NCBI GenBank assembly: GCA_023443285.1
Contig: JAEZVB010000066.1
Coordinates: 1 to 27,440, forward strand
DNA from: Bacillota bacterium
Lineage (GTDB): Bacteria > Bacillota > Negativicutes > Sporomusales > Sporomusaceae
Length of the DNA stretch: 27,440 nt
Direction of reading: 5' to 3'
In this document: in pieces, positions 21,108 to 27,440 of the stretch
How the letters are laid out: every line of letters starts with the position of its first letter
Numbering within the stretch: position 1 is the first letter of the stretch
Program-made: the position numbers and the translations under genes
Notes under the pieces: model-generated
The model's input: only the letters and a program-made list of their open reading frames with translations
What the model was told of the DNA's origin: nothing
Databases searched by the model: none

Positions 21108-22178
21108 ATGCCAAAGCTTACGAGAAAATTATCCTCAAAAGTGGGTTTGCCGCCAGGCACTTTACTGCATGTAGGGGATACGCGTGCTGATAAGGCTTAT
21201 ATTAGTGTGGTGAATTATAATGGTACAGAATTTAGTGAAATTGAGGATGCTTCCCTGAGTGAGCTTGGGGAGTTAGCAGCCACCCAGCATGTTACCTGGA
21301 TCCAGGTGCAGGGACTTACTACAAAGGCGGTCGAGGAGATTGGCCGGCAGTTTGCGATTCATCCACTGGTGCTTGAGGATATACTGCATACCAGTCAGCG
21401 ACCTAAGCTTGTGGATTATGGAAGTTATTTGTGCGTAATTCTAAAGTCACTGACAATAACAGATGAAATGACCGACTATCAGGCCGAGCAAGTCAGTCTG
21501 ATTTTGGGGTCAAACTATGTGATCTCCTTTACAGAAAGCCTACGGGGCGACAGGAATGTGTTAGCGAATGTCTACGAGCGTGTCAAAGGTGGGCGCGGTA
21601 AGATATGCCAATTAGGAGCTGACTATTTGTTTTATGCTTTACTTGACAGTATTGTTGACCAATATTTTTTAGTTTTAGAGCATTTGGGAGAAAAAATTGA
21701 GATATTGGAGGACAAGATTGCTAGTCAGCCACGGCCTGAGCTGTTGCAGGACTTGCATGCGCTTAAACATGACATGCTGTATCTACGGAAATCGATATGG
21801 CCTGTGCGGGAGTTAGTGAGTGCACTGGAACGTGGCGAAACGTCACATATTAAAGGGTCGACTCTTATTTATTTGCGAGACATCTACGATCATGTAATTC
21901 AGGTAATTGAAACTGTTGAAATTTACCGAGATATGCTCTCAGGTATGCTGGATATATATTTATCCAGTATCAGCAACCGCATGAGTGAAGTTATGAAGAT
22001 GCTGACTATCATTTCCACCATTTTTATTCCGCTGACCTTTATTGCCGGAGTCTATGGCATGAATTTCACCCATATGCCGGAATTGGAGTGGGAATATGGC
22101 TATCCTATGATCCTATCGGTTATGTTGCTGATCGGCTTGTTGATGGTACGCTATTTTCGCAAAAAGCAGTGGCTGTAA
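21108..22178 (+). CDS. corA: CorA-family magnesium/cobalt transporter
   Basis: A 356-aa inner-membrane divalent cation channel that takes up Mg2+ (and Co2+/Ni2+). The large N-terminal cytoplasmic domain (TWIQVQGLTTKAVEEIGRQFAIHPLVLEDIL, QRPKLVDYGSYLCVILK) is followed by a long helix and two C-terminal membrane segments, with the signature YGMNF (GMN at 317-319) between them and a basic C-terminus (RKKQW). Length and order are standard. GAGGTG lies before the ATG. Cobalt entry could matter for the corrinoid-dependent cluster next door, but Mg2+ is the default substrate. Confidence 0.93.
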   Translation: MPKLTRKLSSKVGLPPGTLLHVGDTRADKAYISVVNYNGTEFSEIEDASLSELGELAATQHVTWIQVQGLTTKAVEEIGRQFAIHPLVLEDILHTSQRPKLVDYGSYLCVILKSLTITDEMTDYQAEQVSLILGSNYVISFTESLRGDRNVLANVYERVKGGRGKICQLGADYLFYALLDSIVDQYFLVLEHLGEKIEILEDKIASQPRPELLQDLHALKHDMLYLRKSIWPVRELVSALERGETSHIKGSTLIYLRDIYDHVIQVIETVEIYRDMLSGMLDIYLSSISNRMSEVMKMLTIISTIFIPLTFIAGVYGMNFTHMPELEWEYGYPMILSVMLLIGLLMVRYFRKKQWL

Positions 22179-22265
22179 TGGGAGGAAAGTCCTGGCTGCT
22201 AGCAGCACTTTGACCCTAAGTCCTAAAGAAAATAGGAGAATCTCCTCGCTGGTTTTTACAGGTAT

Positions 22266-22294
22266 TTGCGTTTAAAATTTAAGTAGAATATAGT
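22266..22294 (+). promoter_or_regulatory. Sigma-A promoter of the Tad gene cluster
   Basis: TTGCGT (22266-22271), 17-nt spacer, TATAGT (22289-22294), giving a leader of about 60 nt before cpaB. The 180-nt gap 22179-22358 holds no other clear feature except a small hairpin AGGAG-AAT-CTCCT near 22234. Confidence 0.6.
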
Positions 22295-22358
22295 TTCGAC
22301 TTGGACGCATGGTCTGTAGCACTTTTCGTAAAACGCTCTCATAGCCAGGAGGGGCATT

Positions 22359-23216
22359 ATGGTCAAGTTTTCTAACAAAGGATTATTGGTGATTGCAGTA
22401 ATTTTGAGTTTGCTAACAGCCGGGCTTGTGTATAGTTATTTAAAGAAAACAAGTGGAAATCTTGCCGGCGACGGAGTAGCGGTAGTTGTTGCTAAAGTGG
22501 ATATTGGTACAAAAACCAGAATTACTCCCGAGATGGTGCAAGTAACCAAGGTTCCCGCTCCCTATTTGCAGCCGGGTGGTGTCCAAGAGTTACAAGCGGT
22601 TATCGGCATGGTATCACGGGAATCCATCGTAGCGGGTGAACAAATAACCTCACGGCGCCTGCTTGGTGAAGGTAAGTCAGCCGGATTTACCGGCATTATT
22701 CCCCAGGATAAGCGGGCAATTACCATTGGTGTGAATGAGGTGTCCGGGGTGGCCGGATTTACCAAAGCCGGCGATTATGTAGATGTGGTTGTCACCTTTG
22801 ATAAGAATACGGCTGGTAACCATGTCAGCCAATTGGTGTTGCAGAATGTACTGGTACTAGCGGCCAACCGGGAAAGCGAAAGTGGTGCCGGTGAGCCGGC
22901 AAATACTAATTCCAAGGACAAAAAGGAAATTAGCAAAACAGCCACAGTTACGCTGGCGGTAACGCCTGACGAAGTAGCAAAACTAACGCTATCGGAGGAT
23001 AAGGGGAAGGTACGGTTGGTGCTTAGGCCTTTTATGCAAAGTACCGGTGTCAATAGTGCTAGTCCAGTTACGCCCCAAGATATTGTAGGGATATATAACC
23101 CGCCTGTTGTTCAAGCGCCTAGCGGCAATGCGCCTGTGCCGCCGGCAACAGGTAAACAAGCTGGCGGTATTCAGATGATTCGCGGGACAAAAGCTGAAGT
23201 CATAACTATTAACTAG
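22359..23216 (+). CDS. cpaB: Flp pilus assembly protein CpaB
   Basis: A 285-aa CpaB/RcpC protein of the Tad (tight adherence) pilus. An N-terminal membrane anchor (residues 8-28) is followed by an SAF domain (VVVAKVDIGTKTRITPEMVQVTKVPA, IVAGEQITSRRL) and a RcpC/CpaB region (DKRAITIGVNEVSGVAGFTKAGDYVDVVVTF), ending in a Pro/Gly-rich tail. It sits in the periplasm beside the secretin and is thought to help assemble it. GGAGGGG before the ATG. The stop is TAG, and the frame continues with no other stop into cpaC. Confidence 0.88.
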   Translation: MVKFSNKGLLVIAVILSLLTAGLVYSYLKKTSGNLAGDGVAVVVAKVDIGTKTRITPEMVQVTKVPAPYLQPGGVQELQAVIGMVSRESIVAGEQITSRRLLGEGKSAGFTGIIPQDKRAITIGVNEVSGVAGFTKAGDYVDVVVTFDKNTAGNHVSQLVLQNVLVLAANRESESGAGEPANTNSKDKKEISKTATVTLAVTPDEVAKLTLSEDKGKVRLVLRPFMQSTGVNSASPVTPQDIVGIYNPPVVQAPSGNAPVPPATGKQAGGIQMIRGTKAEVITIN

Positions 23217-23264
23217 CTGTCAAGTATTCGTAGCAAAAGTTGCAGAAAGGCAGGCGTTGCGCTG

Positions 23265-24491
23265 ATGAAGCTAAAGCTGTATATTGCCGTTGTTATAGTA
23301 GTTGCCAGTATTCTGCTGAATGGGATAGCAGTAGCTGCTAACGAAAAAATGATTGTAGCTGTAAATCAATCCCGGATATTGCATTTTGCTGCTGTAACCC
23401 GGGTAGCTATCGCTAATCCGGAAATTGCCGACGTGGTGATTGTTTCCGGCAGGGAGGTGTTGCTTGTTGGCAAAGCTCCAGGTTTTACAACCCTTCATAT
23501 TTGGGATAGGGGAGGCCGCTATAGCTATCAGGTTGAGGTCGGGGCAGCAGACATTGCCATTGCCAACGACATTAAAAATATACTAGGCTTAGCTGATATT
23601 ACTGTGAGTAAAGTCAATAAGACCATTATTCTTGAGGGAACTGTCAATGACCAGTACCAGAAAAACCGGGCTGACAGAGTGGCATCCGCTTATGCCGAAA
23701 AGGTGGTCAATCTTTTGGAGATTATTCACCCGGTACAGGTTCGCATTGAGGCCAAAGTAGTCGAAATTAACCGGGAAGCCGCGAGAAACGTTGGTATTAA
23801 ATGGTCAGGCAATACTGCCGGTACGACAGGTAATTTTTCCTTTGGTCAGTCATCGCTAAACTCGCTGGTGCCAAAGGCGTTTGGCAGCTTAGGTACTTAC
23901 AGTCCCATCAATGCTCAGATTGACGCTCTTGTCAAAAATGGCTTGGCCAAGATACTGTCTCAGCCTAATATAATCACCCTAAGTGGTGACAAGGCCAACA
24001 TACTAGTCGGTGGTCAAATTCCAGTGCCTATTGGCCTCAATGACGGCAGGATTTCTATCGAGTGGAAGGATTACGGTATTAAGTTGGATATTGCTCCGGA
24101 AGTAAATGCCGAACAGCTCATCCAAAGTAAGATAAAAGCAGAAGTAAGTACGCTCGACTGGACAGACGAACATAAAATTGAGCTTGGACTTGGCATGAAA
24201 ATTCCGCCGGTAAAAGTGCGCAAGGCTGAAACCGCTGTTGCCATGTCTTCCGGTCAAACGATGGCGATCGGCGGGCTGATTTCCAGTGAGGTTACCAAGG
24301 ATGTGTATAAGGTTCCGCTATTGGGAGACCTCCCTATTATCGGCAATTTGTTTAAGAGCACGTCCTTTAGCCGAGGAGAAACAGAGGTAATTATTTTTAT
24401 AACGCCGACAATTATCAATCCTGACGAATATAGCCCGGCGCAAACACCGGAAATGCAGGAGTTTGTCAAAGAAAACCCATTTAGGGGGTAA
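23265..24491 (+). CDS. cpaC: Tad pilus secretin CpaC (RcpA)
   Basis: A 408-aa secretin that forms the outer-membrane channel for the Tad pilus. Signal peptide (residues 1-25, ending AVAANE), N-terminal pilus-secretin domain (AVNQSRILHFAAVTRVAIANPEIADVVIVSGREVLLVGKAPGFTTLHIWDR), a BON-like segment (ADITVSKVNKTIILEGTVNDQ), then the secretin core (VQVRIEAKVVEINREAARNVGIKW, AKILSQPNIITLSGDKANILVGGQIPVPI, MAIGGLISSEVTKDVYKVPLLGDLPIIGNLFKS, IIFITPTII). Its presence implies an outer membrane. cpaE follows after five nt. Confidence 0.92.
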   Translation: MKLKLYIAVVIVVASILLNGIAVAANEKMIVAVNQSRILHFAAVTRVAIANPEIADVVIVSGREVLLVGKAPGFTTLHIWDRGGRYSYQVEVGAADIAIANDIKNILGLADITVSKVNKTIILEGTVNDQYQKNRADRVASAYAEKVVNLLEIIHPVQVRIEAKVVEINREAARNVGIKWSGNTAGTTGNFSFGQSSLNSLVPKAFGSLGTYSPINAQIDALVKNGLAKILSQPNIITLSGDKANILVGGQIPVPIGLNDGRISIEWKDYGIKLDIAPEVNAEQLIQSKIKAEVSTLDWTDEHKIELGLGMKIPPVKVRKAETAVAMSSGQTMAIGGLISSEVTKDVYKVPLLGDLPIIGNLFKSTSFSRGETEVIIFITPTIINPDEYSPAQTPEMQEFVKENPFRG

Positions 24492-24496
24492 CGGTA

Positions 24497-25714
24497 ATGA
24501 GTGATAAGATAAAAATTTTTATTGCTGACGATATTGCGGCTACGCGGACAAGTGTATGCAAACTGCTAGAATTCGAGTCCGATATGGTGGTTGTTGGTCA
24601 GGCCGGATCTGGTGAAGAGGCAGTGGAAAAGGTAAAAATACTGCAGCCTGATGTTATTCTGATGGATATTAATATGCCGGGGATGGATGGCATAACAGCT
24701 ACTGAGCAAATAGTTGCGCAAGTCCCGAATGCCTGCATCCTCATCATGAGTGTGCAGGGTGAACAGGAATATCTGCGGCGGGCGATGGTGGCCGGAGCAA
24801 AAAATTATCTGGTAAAACCTTTTAGCCAGGATGAACTGGTGCAAGCTATTAAGCAAGGTTTTATCAAGGAAAAAATGCGCCGTAATGTGCTGAGGTTTGA
24901 GCCTAAGCAAGAAGTACAAGGTAAAATTATCTCAGTATTCAGTACTAAAGGCGGTATTGGCAAGACCACCATTTCGACAAATCTGGCAGTAGCCTTAGCC
25001 GAGAAAACCAGTGCTAATGTAGGGATTGTTGACGCCGACTTGCAGTTCGGCGATGTGGCTCTATTTTTGAATTTAGTACCCAGGGCTACCATCGCGGATC
25101 TCGTACGGGATATCGATAACCTGGATGCCCATGTTCTAGAGGGGTATCTGGCGCAGTATAGCGACAAAGTCAAGCTGTTGCCTGCTCCTATCCGCCCTGA
25201 ACATGCGGAAACCGTCACAGGTAGCCACTTGTCGACCATTCTTAAAACCATGCGCGCTAATTTCAAATATACGATAATTGATACCGCTCCTACATTTTCC
25301 GACAGTATGCTAACCGTGCTTGACGCCTCAGATATTGTTTTGGTTGTGGCTGCACTAGACTTACCCACAATCAAAAATGTCAAGCTGTGTTTAGAAATCA
25401 TGGAGTCCTTACATTATGGACAAGATAAGGTCAAGGTTGTGTTAAACAGAGCCGATACGAATGGCGATATCAATATTGACGAGGTGGAAGCAAGCCTGCA
25501 GTATAAGTTTTCGGCGACGATTCCCAGTGATGGCAAAACTGTGGTACCTTCAGTGAATAGAGGTGTGCCCTTTGTTGCCAGCCATCCGAAAACACCGGTG
25601 GCGCATAGTATCTTTGAATTGGCTAGGTTGGTGGCAGACAGTGACTGGGAAAACCAAGGGCAAAAGCAATTACCAGCCACAGTGGTTGGACGTCTTAAGC
25701 GGTTATTTGGCTAG
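24497..25714 (+). CDS. cpaE: CpaE/TadZ-like protein with receiver and MinD-type ATPase domains
   Basis: A 405-aa Tad pilus localisation protein. Residues 1-125 form a response-regulator receiver domain that keeps its acidic pocket (D11, D12), the phospho-acceptor position D57 (MDINMPGMDG) and the conserved Lys in YLVKPF (K107); many CpaE receivers have lost these, so this one may be phosphorylated. Residues 143-390 form a ParA/MinD ATPase with deviant Walker A KGGIGKTT (K151, K156) and VDADLQFGD. TadZ-type proteins place the pilus machine in the cell. The stop is TAG, and the frame continues through five codons into tadB. Confidence 0.9.
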   Translation: MSDKIKIFIADDIAATRTSVCKLLEFESDMVVVGQAGSGEEAVEKVKILQPDVILMDINMPGMDGITATEQIVAQVPNACILIMSVQGEQEYLRRAMVAGAKNYLVKPFSQDELVQAIKQGFIKEKMRRNVLRFEPKQEVQGKIISVFSTKGGIGKTTISTNLAVALAEKTSANVGIVDADLQFGDVALFLNLVPRATIADLVRDIDNLDAHVLEGYLAQYSDKVKLLPAPIRPEHAETVTGSHLSTILKTMRANFKYTIIDTAPTFSDSMLTVLDASDIVLVVAALDLPTIKNVKLCLEIMESLHYGQDKVKVVLNRADTNGDINIDEVEASLQYKFSATIPSDGKTVVPSVNRGVPFVASHPKTPVAHSIFELARLVADSDWENQGQKQLPATVVGRLKRLFG

Positions 25715-25729
25715 AGAGGAGCTGCCGGC

Positions 25730-26707
25730 ATGCTGCTTGTAATCGGGATTGTGCTGTTTCTTAATCTGCTGGTTGTATGCTTTATCATTCTTGGTTGGCG
25801 CAGCCGCAATAAGGTGGCTGTTAGTCAACGAGTAGAACAATATTTTGCACCGGTTGCCGGCGATAACCTACAACTGCCGATAGACAAAGCGGGTGCTGTT
25901 AAGCTTGGCGGCTGGCGGGTTATCATCAGATGGTTGGGAGAACAGATTTCATTATCTGACGGTTTTTGGACAAGACGAATGGAACAACGTCTTATTCAAG
26001 CGGGCTTACCGCTAAAGAGTCAGGAATTTTTGGTGGTTTGCCTGGGGTGTGCACTGGTCGGCAGCTTGCTGGCTATGCTAAGCGGCGGTTTGCTAGGGGC
26101 TGTGTTTGGCGGCATTTGCGGCTATGGCATACCGCTAGTATTTTTACGAATAAAAATCAAACAGCGCGCGAAAGCTTTTAATGATCAATTAGGTGATACC
26201 CTTATCCTTATTGCCAATGCACTGAGGACAGGCTATAGTTTTATGCAGGCGATTGAGATGGTAGCCCGCGAGATGTTGCCGCCGATTTCGGCTGAATTTG
26301 GCCGGACACTTAAGGAACTGAATTTAGGCGTTCCAACCGAAACGGCCATGACCAATATGGCAATGCGGGTAGATAGTGATGATCTTGATCTGGTCATTAC
26401 TGCAGTATTAATTCAGCGTCAGGTAGGCGGAAATCTCGCCGAGGTATTAGACAATATTGCTGCTACCATACGCGAACGTGTTCGTATTAAGGGGGAAATA
26501 AAGACGCTGACAGCGCAGGGGCGGATGTCCGGAGTGATAATCAGCCTACTGCCGGTTGCCTTGCTAGCAGCACTTAAGCTAATTAATCCCGAATATATTG
26601 ATTTGCTTTTTACTCATCAGACTGGTCAGCTTATGTTGGGAGCTGCGGTTTTTGGGCAGGTGCTGGGAATAGTGGCTATCCAAAAAATCGTTAATATTGA
26701 AGTTTAA
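25730..26707 (+). CDS. tadB: Tad pilus inner-membrane platform protein TadB
   Basis: A 325-aa type II secretion F-domain membrane protein, part of the Tad inner-membrane platform (TadB with TadC). An N-terminal membrane segment (1-22), further hydrophobic segments near 100-140, the T2SSF domain (LGDTLILIANALRTGYSFMQAIEMVAREMLPPISAEF, LNLGVPTETAMTNMAMRV, DDLDLVITAVLIQRQVGGNLAEVLDNIAATIRERVRIKGEIKTLTAQGRMSG) and C-terminal membrane helices. Normally the TadA/CpaF ATPase gene lies between cpaE and tadB; here the gap is only 15 nt. tadC does not follow: a terminator comes immediately after. Confidence 0.9.
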   Translation: MLLVIGIVLFLNLLVVCFIILGWRSRNKVAVSQRVEQYFAPVAGDNLQLPIDKAGAVKLGGWRVIIRWLGEQISLSDGFWTRRMEQRLIQAGLPLKSQEFLVVCLGCALVGSLLAMLSGGLLGAVFGGICGYGIPLVFLRIKIKQRAKAFNDQLGDTLILIANALRTGYSFMQAIEMVAREMLPPISAEFGRTLKELNLGVPTETAMTNMAMRVDSDDLDLVITAVLIQRQVGGNLAEVLDNIAATIRERVRIKGEIKTLTAQGRMSGVIISLLPVALLAALKLINPEYIDLLFTHQTGQLMLGAAVFGQVLGIVAIQKIVNIEV

Positions 26708-26711
26708 AGTA

Positions 26712-26755
26712 AACACAGCTTGCGCCGAGCCCTCGGCGCAAGTCGTGTTTTCTTT
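26712..26755 (+). terminator. Intrinsic terminator of the Tad cluster
   Basis: CTTGCGCCGA (26719-26728) pairs with TCGGCGCAAG (26733-26742), and AACAC (26712-26716) with GTGTT (26745-26749) around a small internal loop, followed by TTTCTTT. Confidence 0.9.
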
Positions 26756-26927
26756 ACCCTAACAGAAAGTATAACTTTCCCCCACGACTACGTCTCTGGA
26801 TAAGGGCGACTAACCTTCAGCCGCGGTTAACACCCCGTCTGAAGCTAAGTCTACTATATTAAAGGCAGGATAAGGGCAACATCGACTTCCGCTTTCGCCA
26901 AGGCTCGGCGCAAGCCGTGTTTTCTTT
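26732..26927 (+). repeat. Duplicated terminator arm in the tadB-degS gap
   Basis: The 24-nt 3' half of the terminator, starting CTCGGCGCAAG (26732-26755), recurs at 26904-26927 with one base changed. A second short pair, GGATAAGGGC followed by AC two bases later, occurs at 26798-26810 and 26868-26880 with one difference. The second terminator copy lacks the long 5' arm. No gene is visible in the 288-nt gap. Confidence 0.55.
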
Positions 26928-26995
26928 ATTAGCAGGATATGGGGCAGGGATGGCGAATGCTTTATAGCACTTGAAAAAGTTAGAGTGGTGAACGA

Positions 26996-27440
26996 ATGAA
27001 AAATCTTGATGTGAAATTTCTCGATAAAATTGTCAAAACGACCATTGCTACTGTAGAAAAAAGTAAAACACAGATATTTGATATATATGAAGCCGCCAAG
27101 GTTGAGATGGATAATGTCAAGCAGGATGTTGAACGCATAAAAATTGAAACCGCCGATGTTATCTTTAAGGTTGACGATCTTGAGAAAAAAGAACGTCGTT
27201 CCCGCCTAAGACTTATGGAGGTTAGCCGCAACTTCAAAAAATATGCGGAGGAAGATATTAGATCATCGTATGAGGATACCAGCAATGTTCAGCTTGAATT
27301 GGCGATGGCTAGGCTACAGGAGCAAAATCTGCGCCGCCAGCGCGATGAGTTTGAACTCAGGCTGAAAGCCTTGAAGAATACAGTTGAAAAGGCCGAGAGT
27401 TTGGTTTCACAAGTGGGAGCGGTACTTGGCTATTTGGGTA
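26996..27440 (+). CDS. degS: Sensor histidine kinase DegS, N-terminal part (cut by window end)
   Basis: A 148-residue fragment that runs off the window. It matches the N-terminal sensor part of Bacillus DegS, a soluble histidine kinase of the NarL-type two-component systems: LDKIVKTTIATVEKSKTQIFDIYEAAK, RRSRLRLMEVSRNFKKYAEEDIRSSYE, LQEQNLRRQRDEFELRLKALKNTVEKAESLVSQVGAVLGYLG. The segment is rich in long helices with coiled-coil character and has no membrane span. The kinase domain and the DegU partner would lie beyond 27440. The ribosome site is weak (GGTG upstream of ATG). In Bacillus, DegSU controls motility, secretion and biofilm traits; a link with the Tad genes is possible but unproven. 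Confidence 0.85.
   Translation, partial: MKNLDVKFLDKIVKTTIATVEKSKTQIFDIYEAAKVEMDNVKQDVERIKIETADVIFKVDDLEKKERRSRLRLMEVSRNFKKYAEEDIRSSYEDTSNVQLELAMARLQEQNLRRQRDEFELRLKALKNTVEKAESLVSQVGAVLGYLG

Noticed and set aside
22179..22358. Cyclic-di-GMP riboswitch before the Tad genes
   Set aside because: The leader after the promoter is only about 60 nt and lacks the conserved core of either known class.

Overview
The window looks like a chromosomal segment of an anaerobic, diderm Firmicute of the Negativicutes, most plausibly a Sporomusa-like acetogen (inference from gene content; no 16S present). Three things point there: a complete bacterial-type pyrrolysine (Pyl) system with split PylS, a eukaryote-like ornithine/lysine decarboxylase of the kind known from Selenomonas, and Tad-pilus genes with an outer-membrane secretin in a genome that also encodes a Bacillus-type DegS kinase.

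Layout. 1-529 holds no convincing gene. 530-2328 (minus) carries a flavin reductase-like protein and a LarA-type nickel racemase. 2643-4507 pairs an ornithine/lysine decarboxylase with a convergent LysE-family exporter. 4606-6418 (minus) is an amt-glnK ammonium operon with a long, structured leader (6562-6750) and a 21-codon upstream ORF. From 7001 onward the plus strand carries a methylamine/pyrrolysine cluster: corrinoid protein 1, a stand-alone IS630-type HTH protein, corrinoid protein 2, mtmB with an in-frame UAG at 9940-9942, pylT (CUA anticodon), a 2Fe-2S corrinoid reactivase, a short MtbA-like methyltransferase, pylSc, pylB, pylC, pylD, pylSn, a UroD-type methyltransferase fused to a thioredoxin-like domain, a CobW GTPase and a GNAT. 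A terminator at 21053-21093 ends it. Then come corA, a partial Tad locus (cpaB, cpaC, cpaE, tadB; no TadA ATPase) and the start of degS, cut by the window edge.

How it works together. MtmB moves the methyl group of monomethylamine to the Co(I) corrinoid on MtmC; the UroD/MtbA-like proteins probably take it off again; the reactivase reduces inactive Co(II). PylB, PylC and PylD make pyrrolysine from two lysines, and PylSc plus PylSn load it on pylT so that the UAG in mtmB is read. Demethylation releases ammonia, and the amt-glnK operon next door handles ammonium.

The most interesting signals are non-coding. The amt and mtmC2 promoters plus leaders align without gaps over 68 nt, including a 21-nt leader element with one mismatch. 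The amt and mtmC1 leaders each have a hairpin with an AAAGAY hexaloop (A1, G4, as in ANTAR-protein targets) whose 3' arm is also the 5' arm of an intrinsic terminator. This suggests joint control of ammonium uptake and methylamine use by transcription antitermination. In addition, several genes end in UAG, and at three gene junctions a single UAG is the only stop separating two same-frame neighbours.
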